Positions 43,182 to 51,354 of a stretch of 64,000 nucleotides of DNA are shown here, in pieces. The stretch's first letter is position 1; each line of letters starts with the position of its first letter. The translations under genes were made by a program, and so were the position numbers. This DNA comes from Kitasatospora sp. MAA4 (GTDB taxonomy: Bacteria > Actinomycetota > Actinomycetes > Streptomycetales > Streptomycetaceae): positions 186,001-250,000 of the forward strand of contig NZ_JARZAI010000006.1 of assembly GCF_029893355.1 (NCBI RefSeq), given 5' to 3'. The notes below the pieces were generated by a model. It was given only the letters and a program-made list of their open reading frames with translations, had not been told where the DNA came from and made no database searches.

Positions 43182-44295
43182 GCCGTTCGATCCGCCTCCT
43201 GTGCCGCACCGACCCTGTTCGGTTGGCCAGGAGGCGGGCCTGTTGCAGATGCTCCTTCGCCGGCCCGAACTCCCCGCGCACCAGGTGCGCCTGGGCCAAG
43301 TCGCAGCGAAGACCCGCCGTGGCCCGGGTGAACGCCGGATCCATCCGTTCGAGCGCCACGTACAGCTCCGCCAAGGCGGCATCCTCACCGAGCATGGCCA
43401 ATGCGTTGCCCCGCCAGCGGGCCAGGTGGTTGGCATTCAGGAAGATGCTGAGCATGTCCGGATCGCGCGACTCGTCTCCGGCGGGCAGGACCGCCGCGGC
43501 ATGGTCGAGCGCACGACGGCAGTCATCGGCCAGGCCAGCCTTCGCGCAGAGTTCGGCTTCAGCGGCGAAGAGCCAGGCGGCAAGCCGGGGCGAGACCTTC
43601 GTGCCGCCCGTGCGCTGGGCGTCACGCACCAAGTCGACGGCCATCTCGGCGCGTCCAGCGTCGGCGAGCACGTACGCCTGCTCTGCCATGGCGTGCGCCA
43701 GGTACATCGGCTCGTCCGCCTCGGATGCAGCCCTCTTCCCGAGTTCGTAGTGGCGCCAGGCCCGCTCGACCGCCCCGACGTCGAGTGCCTGCCATGCCGC
43801 GAGGGTGGCCGCGCCGGCGAGCGCCTTGGCCACCGGTCGGCGGGCGTCCGGTAGAACCGCGAACGTCAGCGCGTCTTCGAGCGAGTCAAGGTGGGCGCGC
43901 ATCTGGTCCACAAGGCCCGCCGCGCCCATCTGTCGATCGAAGCTGCGCAACAGCTCGGTCTGGTTCAGGAACGTGTCGACCATGCCCAGACTGAGGCTGC
44001 GTGCAGAGTCGATGCGCCCGAGGAGTTCGTCGTACCCATCTGCGAGCGCTGGCGCGCCCGGTGCCGACTCGGCGAACAGCTCGTCGTCGGTCCTGCCGAG
44101 CAGCGCCCGCAGGATGGTCGCGTAGGTAGCCGACACCGATCGGCGGCCGTTCTCCCACTCCGAGACATAGACCTTGAGGCTGGCCGGCGAAGCGACGTCC
44201 ACGAGGTGCTGCCGGGCGTACTGGCCGATCTCGCGAACCAGTCGATCCTGTGACCAGCCGCGCTCCGTGCGGGCCTGTCGTAGGCGCTGCGTCAT
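43165..44295 (-). CDS. XRE regulator with TPR-like domain, AICE-encoded
   Basis: Protein of 376 aa with an N-terminal XRE HTH (MTQRLRQARTERGWSQDRLV ... YVSEWENGRRSV, about 1-65) and helical repeats to the C-terminus with alternating Ala/Leu and Arg/Glu. ATG 44295 is preceded by AGAGGTGGG. It is divergent from the promoter at 44462, so it may control its own and the rightward transcription. It resembles the 40734 gene in architecture but not closely in sequence. Confidence 0.8.
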   Translation of the reverse strand: MTQRLRQARTERGWSQDRLVREIGQYARQHLVDVASPASLKVYVSEWENGRRSVSATYATILRALLGRTDDELFAESAPGAPALADGYDELLGRIDSARSLSLGMVDTFLNQTELLRSFDRQMGAAGLVDQMRAHLDSLEDALTFAVLPDARRPVAKALAGAATLAAWQALDVGAVERAWRHYELGKRAASEADEPMYLAHAMAEQAYVLADAGRAEMAVDLVRDAQRTGGTKVSPRLAAWLFAAEAELCAKAGLADDCRRALDHAAAVLPAGDESRDPDMLSIFLNANHLARWRGNALAMLGEDAALAELYVALERMDPAFTRATAGLRCDLAQAHLVRGEFGPAKEHLQQARLLANRTGSVRHRRRIERLTGRL

Positions 44296-44461
44296 GTACC
44301 CACCTCTGTCGTGGCGATGCGCTATCTCCCCAGCATGCAGCACGTCGCCCCTGCCCATGGATGGTTAACAAAACTGGGTTAACCCCTGCTGGCTACCGGG
44401 TCGTTGGCGCACGCCGTTTCATAGAACCAGAGCCGGAACTGACGGCTCGACAGAGAAACGC

Positions 44462-44506
44462 TTGACACTGGTGCGCACCAGTTGCAGACTACTGGTGCGC
44501 ACCAAT
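44462..44506 (+). promoter_or_regulatory. Strong promoter overlapped by twin 16-bp palindromic operators
   Basis: A TTGACA -35 (44462-44467) and CAGACT -10 (44485-44490) are separated by 17 bp. The perfect palindrome ACTGGTGCGCACCAGT (44467-44482) fills the spacer, and a near-copy ACTGGTGCGCACCAAT (44491-44506) lies at the start site, centres 24 bp apart. A dimeric repressor on both sites would block this promoter, which fires toward the AICE genes. The GntR-Nudix protein is the likely ligand. Confidence 0.72.
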
Positions 44507-45328
44507 TCGGAGCGGCGCTCAAGGGCCCGCTCTGCGCAGGACGTCCGCCCGGCTTGCTGGGCGAGATCAACCATCCGTGCCCGTAGGCCTTCTTTGGGCT
44601 GCCCGGACCCGCACGGAACGCGTCCGGAAGTCGGTCCCTTCGGGGGCTCGGCCAGGGAAGCGCGGTTCCTTGATATCTGAAGAGTGATCGTGCGGGACCG
44701 ACGCGAGGGCGGCGGTCGTGGTGGTGCCTAGGTTGAGAAACCGGGGGATAAGCCACCGCGACACGTGCTCTCCCCCTACGCAGTGGCGTGCCACCTCTTG
44801 CGGGGTGTGGGGATGGACGGGCGCTGACCAGGCCGATTCGTACGGCTGGACGGCGTTCCGAGCAAGCCAGCGGAGTCCCAAAGCACGTGGCGGGATGAGA
44901 CAGACCGCCCCCGAGGTGACCGGGTGATGTCGCCGGCGGCAGCGAGCCAGCAACCCCCGATCGGGGGCCGCCGCCCTGCTTGTGCTGAGCAGAGACGAAG
45001 CACCGGACCAGGCCCGACAGACCTGACGCCCGTAGGACGGGCCACCTCATCTTCCAAGCCCTGCAAGGGGCTTGACCTGCAAGGAGTCGATCCATGCACA
45101 GGACCCGAGTCCATACCTGGCCCCGCCGCTGAACGGCGAGCGGGGCCCGTCGCTTCTGATCGCTCTACCAGTGATCACGGCTCCCGGCGCGTGCCGCCCG
45201 CCCTCGTGCGGACGTGGCGCGTCGGGTTCCGCGGCTGCTCGTCGAGCGCCGATTCCGATACGGCTGCGGCCCCGGTGGTGGTGCACCGGGGCCGCTCAGG
45301 GCCGTCCCACTGACGGGAGATACGACCC
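44507..45328 (+). other. 820-bp leader-like stretch between the AICE promoter and its first gene
   Basis: I see no convincing protein gene. It contains a 14-bp palindrome CCCCCGATCGGGGG (44954-44967), a 12-codon ORF at 45094-45132 (MHRTRVHTWPRR) with AAGGAG in front, and a two-tier hairpin that overlaps its stop (GGCCCCGC at 45119 pairing with GCGGGGCC at 45140). The pattern suggests an attenuated leader or a small RNA. A 40-codon frame at 45191-45313 has a poor RBS. Confidence 0.4.
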
Positions 45329-45571
45329 ATGCGATTGATTGTTGCAGGCCAGGAGGCCTGCACGCCCGACGAGTTCGAGGAACTCGCGTTCGGCATCGAC
45401 GCCGAGCTGTTCACCGGCACGGACGACGAGTCGGAGCAGGAGCGCGCGGCCCGCCTCGCGGCGGCCCGGGACATCCTGTCCGACCTGCGGCCGGACGAGG
45501 CCTGGTACGCCCGCCGGCTCTTGCGCGGCGCCGAGCGCCGCCGGGTGCTGACCTGGAAGGCGGCGGCGTGA
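45329..45571 (+). CDS. Small acidic AICE protein
   Basis: Protein of 80 aa, acidic in the middle (TPDEFEELAFGIDAELFTGTDDESEQERA) with a helical C-terminus. GGGAGA lies before the ATG. Its stop overlaps the WhiB gene start. Similar short proteins are found at this position in streptomycete integrative elements. Function unknown. Confidence 0.7.
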   Translation: MRLIVAGQEACTPDEFEELAFGIDAELFTGTDDESEQERAARLAAARDILSDLRPDEAWYARRLLRGAERRRVLTWKAAA

Positions 45572-45930
45572 TGAGTCTCCTTCGCCTCCGGCCGCTGGTC
45601 GGCACCCGCAACCCCATCGCGACGGCCCGCCCGACGGGCCTGCCGCTCACCTGGGAACTCCCGCCGCCGGCCACCGCGCTGCCCGGTGCGGCGTGCGCCG
45701 GGATGGACCCGGACCTGTTCTTCCCCGAGGAAGGCGACGAGTTCGCCGAGCGGCGCGCCAAGCAGGCCTGCCAGGGCTGCCCGGTGCGCGAGCTGTGCCT
45801 CGCCCTGGCACTGAAGCGCCGGGAGCCGCACGGCATCTTCGGCGGCCTGGACACCCAGCAGCGCCGCCGGGTGCTGTACGGCAAGACGAGCCTTCGGCAG
45901 GCCATGGCGGAGAGCGGCGGTGCGGCATGA
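45571..45930 (+). CDS. WhiB-family iron-sulfur transcription factor
   Basis: Protein of 119 aa with the four cysteines of a Wbl [4Fe-4S] site: one in GAACAGMDPDLFFPE, two in ACQGCPV and one in RELCLA, followed by the turn GIFGGL in place of G-V-W-G-G and a basic tail RRRV. It is shorter than chromosomal WhiB proteins and matches plasmid/ICE-borne Wbl proteins that may sense host redox or developmental state. ATG 45571 is used here; a GTG one codon earlier overlaps the previous stop. Its own stop overlaps the next ATG. Confidence 0.88.
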   Translation: MSLLRLRPLVGTRNPIATARPTGLPLTWELPPPATALPGAACAGMDPDLFFPEEGDEFAERRAKQACQGCPVRELCLALALKRREPHGIFGGLDTQQRRRVLYGKTSLRQAMAESGGAA

Positions 45931-46022
45931 GCGACCACAGCACGAACGGTGGCTACGGTCACCAGCCGCTGCCCGCGCCGCGCCCCACCCCGGGAACGCC
46001 GAGCGAGGGGAAGGGCCAGTGA
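45927..46022 (+). CDS. 31-aa Pro/Gly-rich small ORF
   Basis: ATGA overlap with the WhiB stop. The peptide reads MSDHSTNGGYGHQPLPAP and ends SEGKGQ. Its stop overlaps another GTG frame at 46019. Translation by coupling is plausible. No homology recognised. Confidence 0.45.
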   Translation: MSDHSTNGGYGHQPLPAPRPTPGTPSEGKGQ

Positions 46023-46102
46023 ACGGGCACTCGAAGTTCCTCACGAGCGCCTGGTCGGTGCTCACGGTCCGCTCATCGCGTCGGGGGCGGTGGTCGCGGT
46101 GA
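46019..46102 (+). CDS. 27-aa small ORF bridging to the DUF2637 gene
   Basis: GTG start overlapping the previous stop (GTGA), and a stop overlapping the GTG of the next gene. It ends in a basic tail SSRRGRWSR. It may exist only to pass ribosomes on to the DUF2637 gene. Confidence 0.35.
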   Translation: MNGHSKFLTSAWSVLTVRSSRRGRWSR

Positions 46103-47088
46103 AGGCGTTGGTGAGTCCGGAGCAGATCCGTTCTGCGGAGCGGGCGCTGAGCGTGGGTACGTGGACGATCACGTTCGGAGCGGTGCTCTACAGCGTGCTC
46201 ACGGTGACCCCGCTGATGAGCGGGCACACCCCGAACGGGTGGCACTGGACGGCGCCGATCCTGCCGCTGGTCGTGGACGCGGCCGTGGTGATCGTGGTCC
46301 GCATGGACAGCACACTGGCCCGCCTGGGCGGTGACGGCGGCCGCTGGCCGACGGTGCTGCGCTGGCTGACCGGCCTCATGACGCTGCTGCTCAACGTCGG
46401 TCTGTCCGCCCTTCAGGGCGATCTGGTGGGGGTGGCGGTCCACTCGGTGGCGCCGCTGCTGCTGATCGTCACAGCGGAGACCTCGCTCGCCTACCGGCGG
46501 GCGATCGCCTCCGCACTGGCCGCCCGTGAAAGCGCTGAGCGCGCCGAGCGGGCCGAGCGCGAGCACCAGGCCGAGGAACGCCGCCAGCGGGCCCGCGAGG
46601 ACCGCCTCGCCGAATGGGAAGCAGCCGACCGCAGCGAGCGTGAGCGCCGTGAACACGAGGAGCGCCTCGCCCGCGAGCAGCGTGAGCACGAGGCACGGAT
46701 GCGGCGCGAGGAGCGGGAAGCGGCCGAGCGGCGCGAGAGCACCGAGCGCGAGGAGAAGGCCCGCCGGGAGGCCGCTGAGCGGGCCGAGCGTGAGCGTCGT
46801 GAGCGCGAGGTGAGCGAGCGTGAGCGCCGTGAGCGCGAGGAGCACCTCGCCCGCGAGCAGGCCGAGCGGGACGCAGTCGAGCGTGCGTGCCAGAAGCTGC
46901 TGTCCGCCGGACCGGCCACCGAGCGGCTGCCCGAGGAGCGAGCCCGCGAGGTCGCACGGGCCGCCGGCCTCGTCGGTCTGACGCAGCGCCAGGCCGTGGA
47001 GCTAACCGGCTGGTCCGCCGGTTGGATCGCAGCCCGCTACCAGGAACTGCGCGACACCCCCGCCCAGCCCGCCCCGATCGCCGCCTGA
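46099..47088 (+). CDS. DUF2637-type SpdB-like membrane protein with long coiled coil
   Basis: Protein of about 329 aa: four transmembrane helices in the first about 130 residues (TITFGAVLYSVLTVTPLMS, WTAPILPLVVDAAVVIVV, RWLTGLMTLLLNVGLSALQ, VGVAVHSVAPLLLIVTAE), then about 125 residues of Glu/Arg-rich heptad-like sequence (repeated ERERRERE), then an HTH-like end (GLTQRQAVELTGWSAGWIAARYQEL). DUF2637 proteins of AICEs and plasmids assist intramycelial spread. GTG 46099 is chosen for its GTGA coupling. A GTG three codons earlier is possible. Confidence 0.78.
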   Translation: MKALVSPEQIRSAERALSVGTWTITFGAVLYSVLTVTPLMSGHTPNGWHWTAPILPLVVDAAVVIVVRMDSTLARLGGDGGRWPTVLRWLTGLMTLLLNVGLSALQGDLVGVAVHSVAPLLLIVTAETSLAYRRAIASALAARESAERAERAEREHQAEERRQRAREDRLAEWEAADRSERERREHEERLAREQREHEARMRREEREAAERRESTEREEKARREAAERAERERREREVSERERREREEHLAREQAERDAVERACQKLLSAGPATERLPEERAREVARAAGLVGLTQRQAVELTGWSAGWIAARYQELRDTPAQPAPIAA

Positions 47089-47136
47089 ACATCTCAACTT
47101 CCCTGCACATCACGTCAGTTGGAAGGAACCACTCTC

Positions 47137-47622
47137 GTGAACAACGACCGCGCCGTCCGGTTCACCGTCGCCTACGCCCTCACGCGGGCCGCCGCCGACG
47201 TCGCCGACCACTGGATCCAGTCCGACTGCCAGGCCCGTCGCAAGGGCGCCACCGACGCCGCGCCGGTCATCGAAAGGGACGAGCACGGTCATGTGACCGG
47301 CACGTTCCATGCCGCCGCCGGACGCCGGGCCTGCGCCGCGCACGTCGCCACCTACACCGCCACCCAGGCCGCCGCCCTGCTGGCCGGCACCGCGGTGCTC
47401 GGCATCCGCCTGCGCCCCGCCCCGGTCGCCGCCGCCCTGGCCCTGTCCGCCGTCACCCACTACGTCGCCGACCGGCGCGAGCCCCTGCGCCGCCTGGCCG
47501 ACGCCACCGGCAAGAGCGCCTTCGTCCGCCTCACCGACCACGGCATGAACGGCGCATACGCCCTCGACCAGGCATGGCACCACGCCTTCGAGACCGCCGC
47601 CGCCCTCATCGCCTCCGCCTGA
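47137..47622 (+). CDS. DUF3307-like small membrane protein
   Basis: Protein of 161 aa starting GTG with GGAAGGAACC upstream. Pattern ALTRAAADVADHWIQSDCQARRKG near the N-terminus, THYVADRREPLRRLADATGKSAF in the middle and YALDQAWHHAFETAAALIASA at the end resembles the DUF3307 layout of short helices with conserved His/Asp. One or two hydrophobic segments (AALLAGTAVLGI, VAAALALSAV). Probably a membrane-associated accessory spread protein. Exact role unknown. Confidence 0.6.
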   Translation: MNNDRAVRFTVAYALTRAAADVADHWIQSDCQARRKGATDAAPVIERDEHGHVTGTFHAAAGRRACAAHVATYTATQAAALLAGTAVLGIRLRPAPVAAALALSAVTHYVADRREPLRRLADATGKSAFVRLTDHGMNGAYALDQAWHHAFETAAALIASA

Positions 47623-47645
47623 ACCCCAACCCCAAGGACACCGCC

Positions 47646-47825
47646 ATGGCCGTCATCGCCACCTTCCGCACCCCCGCCAAGAAGACCGTCCAGGTCCACG
47701 ACAACCTCATGTCCCACTCCTGGAACTGCACCGGCTGCGGCGCCCGCCGCACCTTCCTCGACAAAGCCACCGCCCAGCGCCAGGGCTACGACCACGCCAT
47801 CAACTGCCGCAAGCACCTCTTCTGA
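47646..47825 (+). CDS. Mobile-element transfer-type zinc-ribbon protein, 59 aa
   Basis: Short protein with a C-x-x-C pair and a distal His/Cys set (HSWNCTGCGARRTF ... YDHAINCRKH), the pattern of small Zn-binding proteins in streptomycete integrative elements. It starts at ATG 47646 with CAAGGACACC before it. A DNA- or protein-binding accessory role is likely. Confidence 0.65.
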   Translation: MAVIATFRTPAKKTVQVHDNLMSHSWNCTGCGARRTFLDKATAQRQGYDHAINCRKHLF

Positions 47826-47913
47826 CGCCGCCCCGGGGCGGCCGACCAGCTTGCCGGCACGACGGCCGCCCCGGGCCCCTGCCGCACCGCGAACCGTGAG
47901 GAAGGAACCACCA

Positions 47914-50127
47914 GTGAACCAGCCCCACAACCCGGACCCCAACAGCGAGGACGACCTGTTCGCCCGCCTGGAGGCGGACCTGAACAACGACGTCCCCACC
48001 GACACCCCGCCCGACAGCGGCGCGTCGGTGGTGGACCTGGAGAAGGCCCGCACCGACCGCACGCTGCACGCCGTCGACACCGGCGGCAACGACTCCGAGG
48101 CCGGGCCGTCGGTCTACGTCGACGCCCCCGCGCCGAAGACCGACGCGATCAGCGAGCGGTGGGCGACCGCCCGCGCTGCCAAGCGGCGCCCGATCATCCC
48201 CGCCTGGGCCCGCTCCAAGACCGAACTGCTCACCGGGGCCAGCTGGTTGGGTGAGCACGTCGCCCACACCGCCGGGTACCACGCCGTCCGCTCCCCCCTC
48301 TACGGTGCCAAGCTCGCCGCCCGCGCCCCTCGCGGCACCGCCCGCCTCGTCGGCGGCGTCTACCGGTGGGTGTCGGACGCGGAGAGCCGCCCCGTGCGGG
48401 CCGCCGCCGTCCGCCGCGAGGACGTCGAGCAGTACCTGGTCCTCTCCCGCAGCCGCGACGCCCGCGTCCGGGCCCGCGGCGCGGTGCTGCTGCTCGCCTC
48501 CCTGCTCGGGGTCGCGTTCGTCGCGGTACTGCTGGTCGCCACCCCCGGCTGGACCCAGCTCGCCGTCGCCGCAGCCCTGACCATGGTGCTGGGCGCGGCC
48601 GGCGGCCAGGCGGACGCCCCGCTGATCGACCGCGCCGTGGTCGCCACGAAGGTGCAGCGCCTCACCTCGGACATCGTGATCCGGGCGCTCGGAGCGATGA
48701 GCCTAGCCGAGGTCAACAAGGCATTGGCGAAGGGCGGTTCGGGCATCAAGTTCCCCGCTCCGATCACCCGCGACGGCCCCGGATGGCGCGCGGACATTGA
48801 CCTGCCCTACGGCGTCACTGCGATCGACATCATCGAGAAGCGCGACCGCCTCGCCTCCGGACTGCGGCGCCCGCTGGGCTGCGTGTGGCCCGAGCCCGTG
48901 CACGACCAGCACGCCGGGCGCCTGATGCTGTGGGTCGGCGACCAGGACATGTCCCAGGCCAAGCCCCCCGCCTGGCCGCTGGCCAAGACCGGCGCCGCCT
49001 CGCTGTTCAAGCCGGTCCCGTTCGGCACCGACCAGCGCGGACGCTCCGTCGAGATGCTGCTGATGTTCGCCAACGTCCTCATCGGTGCGATGCCCCGCTT
49101 CGGCAAGACCTTCGCCCTGCGGGTCCTCATGCTCGCCGCCGCCCTGGACCCCACCGCCGAGCTGCACGTGTGGGAGCTCAAGGGCACCGGGGACCTGGAG
49201 GACGCCGAGAAGGTCGCCGCGGACTACGGGTCCGGCGCCGACGACGACACGATCGAGGCCGCGCTCGGCTCGATCCGCTACGTCTACAAGGAACTTGAGC
49301 GCCGCGCCAGCGTCCTGCGCTCCCTGCCCAAGGAGCGCCGCCCCGAGAACAAGGTCACCCCCGAACTCGCGGCGGACAAGAAGCTCGGCCTGCACCCGCT
49401 GGTCCTGATCGTGGACGAGTGCCAGGAACTCTTCTCCCACGCCGAGTTCGGCAAGGAGGCAGGCGAGCTGTGCGAGGGCATCATCAAGCGCGGCCCCGCC
49501 ATGGGCGTGATCCTGATGCTCGCCACCCAGCGCCCCGACGTGAAGTCCCTGCCGTCCGGCGTCTCCGCGAACGTCGGGATCCGGTTCTGCCTGCGGGTCA
49601 TGGGCCAGACCGAGAACGACATGGTCCTCGGCACCAGCAGCTACAAGAACGGCCTGCGGGCCACCACCTTCACCGCCAACGACAAGGGCATCGGCTACCT
49701 GGTCGGCGCCGCCACCGACGCGCAGATCGTCCGCTCCTACTACATCGACGGCCCCGCTGCCGGGCACATCATGGACCGCGCCCGCGCCCAGCGCATCGCC
49801 GCAGGAACGCTGACCGGCGTCGCCGCCGGCCAGGCCCCCGAGCGCGAGCAGAACACCAGCAGCATCCTGGACGACCTGATCGCCGTCTGGCCCGCCACCG
49901 AGCCGCGCGTCTGGTCCGAGACCCTCGTCGCCGCGCTCGGTGCGCTCAACGCCGAGCGGTACGGCGACTGGAAGCCCGAACAGCTCGCCTCTGCCGTCGC
50001 CCCCTACGGCATCGCCCCCGACCAGATCGGGCGCCGCATCGAGGGCAAGACCGTCAACCGGCGCGGCCTCAACCGCCAGGACATCCTCGACGCCGTCACC
50101 AAGCGTGACAGCGGACGGGCCGCCTGA
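47914..50127 (+). CDS. FtsK/SpoIIIE-type conjugal transfer ATPase (Tra)
   Basis: Protein of 737 aa, the single motor of AICE transfer. The N-terminal about 200 aa are acidic then include two membrane helices (AVLLLASLLGVAFVAVLLVA, LAVAAALTMVLGAAGG). The FtsK-like motor has Walker A GAMPRFGKT (about 390-398) and Walker B LVLIVDECQELF (about 494). The C-terminal about 65 aa (ERYGDWKPEQLASAVAPYGI ... NRQDILDAV) look like the winged helix that binds clt repeats. TraB-like proteins form hexameric pores that move double-stranded DNA to the recipient. GTG 47914 with GAGGAAGG upstream. Confidence 0.92.
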   Translation: MNQPHNPDPNSEDDLFARLEADLNNDVPTDTPPDSGASVVDLEKARTDRTLHAVDTGGNDSEAGPSVYVDAPAPKTDAISERWATARAAKRRPIIPAWARSKTELLTGASWLGEHVAHTAGYHAVRSPLYGAKLAARAPRGTARLVGGVYRWVSDAESRPVRAAAVRREDVEQYLVLSRSRDARVRARGAVLLLASLLGVAFVAVLLVATPGWTQLAVAAALTMVLGAAGGQADAPLIDRAVVATKVQRLTSDIVIRALGAMSLAEVNKALAKGGSGIKFPAPITRDGPGWRADIDLPYGVTAIDIIEKRDRLASGLRRPLGCVWPEPVHDQHAGRLMLWVGDQDMSQAKPPAWPLAKTGAASLFKPVPFGTDQRGRSVEMLLMFANVLIGAMPRFGKTFALRVLMLAAALDPTAELHVWELKGTGDLEDAEKVAADYGSGADDDTIEAALGSIRYVYKELERRASVLRSLPKERRPENKVTPELAADKKLGLHPLVLIVDECQELFSHAEFGKEAGELCEGIIKRGPAMGVILMLATQRPDVKSLPSGVSANVGIRFCLRVMGQTENDMVLGTSSYKNGLRATTFTANDKGIGYLVGAATDAQIVRSYYIDGPAAGHIMDRARAQRIAAGTLTGVAAGQAPEREQNTSSILDDLIAVWPATEPRVWSETLVAALGALNAERYGDWKPEQLASAVAPYGIAPDQIGRRIEGKTVNRRGLNRQDILDAVTKRDSGRAA

Positions 50128-50142
50128 CACCCACCCTGGGGT

Positions 50143-50219
50143 GCTAGCGCTAGCGGCCGCCCCTGCTAGCGCTAGCACCCCCGCTAGCACCCCACACCGC
50201 TTCTGATCAGCGAGCTAGC
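50143..50219. repeat. Six GCTAGC repeats, candidate clt (Tra recognition site)
   Basis: GCTAGC occurs at 50143, 50149, 50165, 50171, 50183 and 50214, arranged partly as tandem pairs TGCTAGCGCTAGC with inverted symmetry. The site begins 16 bp after the Tra stop. CTAG is very rare in such high-GC genomes. In pSVH1-like plasmids the transfer locus clt is a cluster of short repeats next to traB. This is a strong positional candidate for that site. Confidence 0.7.
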
Positions 50220-50268
50220 GGATAGCACCTGACCTCGACAAACCCCCGGAACGGCCCCAGGAGCCCCC

Positions 50269-50544
50269 GTGCTGACCCCCTTCGTCACCGCCGCGCCCGC
50301 ACTCATACTCATCGCCCTTGGCTACGCACTGTTATGTGCGGCCAGCCCGTTCGGGAACTGCCGCGCCTGCAAGGGCATGGGCTGCAAGACCCGCGTCACC
50401 CGCCGCGGCACCGTCAAACGCGGCCGCGACTGCCGCCGCTGCCGCGCCACCGGCCGCCGCCTGCGCCTGGGCCGCCGCCTCTACAACCACGGCAACCGCG
50501 CCGCCGACGCCGCCCGCCGCGCCCGCACCGACGCCCAGCCCTGA
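50269..50544 (+). CDS. Small basic Zn-ribbon-like AICE protein with a TTA codon
   Basis: Protein of 91 aa: a hydrophobic N-terminus (PALILIALGYALLCAA), a Cys-rich part CRACKGMGCKTR ... CRRCRAT with C-x-x-C pairs, and a very basic tail. Resembles small proteins next to tra in AICEs. Codon 22 is TTA (50332-50334). In streptomycetes TTA needs the bldA tRNA, which is abundant late in growth, so translation may be developmentally timed. GTG start with CAGGAG upstream. Confidence 0.7.
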   Translation: MLTPFVTAAPALILIALGYALLCAASPFGNCRACKGMGCKTRVTRRGTVKRGRDCRRCRATGRRLRLGRRLYNHGNRAADAARRARTDAQP

Positions 50545-50574
50545 TCCCCGCCCCGCCGTCGAAGGGACACCGCC

Positions 50575-50763
50575 GTGCTCATCACCTTCTCGACCTCCCT
50601 GGTCTTCTTCCTGATCACCCTCGCCCTGATCTGGGCCAAGCGCCTGGGCATCGCGGCGGTGCTGGTCGCGTGGCTGTCCGGCTTCACCGCCGCCGCCATC
50701 CCCGGGGTCGCCGGACCGGTCAACCAGCTCATACAGAGCGTCATCCACGCCGTCGGCCACTGA
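50575..50763 (+). CDS. SpdA-like two-helix membrane protein
   Basis: Protein of 62 aa: two hydrophobic helices ([20 protein letters not shown] and [16 protein letters not shown]) with a short polar end. GTG start and GAAGGGACACC upstream. Its position between Tra and the SpdD-like gene suggests a spread accessory protein. Confidence 0.6.
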   Translation: MLITFSTSLVFFLITLALIWAKRLGIAAVLVAWLSGFTAAAIPGVAGPVNQLIQSVIHAVGH

Positions 50764-50799
50764 ACCCCGGGCACCCGAGCACCGGTCAGGAGACCCGCC

Positions 50800-51201
50800 A
50801 TGGACCACCCGCACCCCGCCGCGCCCATCGCCTTCACCGCCGAAGGCCTGCCCTACTACGCCACCCAGCCCGGCCCCGCGCCGATCACCCTCTACCAGCC
50901 CGCTGCCGGCCACCCGCCCGTGCTCGTCCACCAGGCCCCGCCCGCTCCCACCCACTACACCCCGCAGACCCTGCCCACCCCGGTGGGCGGCGGGCGCGAC
51001 CCGTGGCCCGCCCGCCTCCTGTGCGGCGGCATCGGCATCGGCGCCGCCGGCCTCGGCACCGGGTTCCTGCTCCAGCAGATCGCCGCCGCCACCACCGGAC
51101 TCGGCTGCCTCGCCGCGATCCTCGCCCTGCTCTGGCTCCTCAAGAACACCGGCGGCGGCCGGGGCGGGGTCAACGTCACCGTCAACAACCGCAACCGCTG
51201 A
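50800..51201 (+). CDS. SpdD-like spread protein
   Basis: Protein of 133 aa: a Pro-rich cytosolic half (about 70 aa), then two hydrophobic helices ([38 protein letters not shown]) and the short basic end [12 protein letters not shown], a pattern shared with SpdD-type proteins of streptomycete plasmids, which help plasmid spread within the recipient mycelium. Confidence 0.72.
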   Translation: MDHPHPAAPIAFTAEGLPYYATQPGPAPITLYQPAAGHPPVLVHQAPPAPTHYTPQTLPTPVGGGRDPWPARLLCGGIGIGAAGLGTGFLLQQIAAATTGLGCLAAILALLWLLKNTGGGRGGVNVTVNNRNR

Positions 51202-51216
51202 ACCCCGGAGGAACCG

Positions 51217-51354
51217 ATGGACGACTACTGCGACGAGTGCGCCAGCGAGTACTGCATCGGCCACGAGCTGTGCGAGGACTGCGACAGCGAGATCTGCGCC
51301 GAGTGCGGCGGCTGCGCGTGCGAAGACGCGTACTGCGACGGCCGACACAACTGA
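51217..51354 (+). CDS. Cys-rich 45-aa acidic metal-binding-like protein
   Basis: A gene too short for routine calling. ATG with GGAGGAACCG directly upstream. The peptide has 10 cysteines in 45 residues, spaced C-x2-C, C-x5-C-x2-C, C-x2-C-x2-C and C-x-C, with many Asp/Glu and two His. It begins [19 protein letters not shown] and ends YCDGRHN. It could bind zinc or an iron-sulfur cluster. No homologue is known to me. Downstream the ssb gene starts at 51470. Confidence 0.72.
   Translation: MDDYCDECASEYCIGHELCEDCDSEICAECGGCACEDAYCDGRHN

Noticed and set aside
44507..45328. Several open frames of 70-240 codons in the AICE leader region
   Set aside because: They lack start signals and coherent codon bias, and the longest contains low-complexity sequence only.
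50143..50219. GCTAGC plus GCGGCCGC looks like a synthetic polylinker (NheI/NotI sites)
   Set aside because: The sites lie in native AICE sequence with regular spacing and flank a Tra gene. No vector sequence surrounds them. A biological repeat is the simpler reading.
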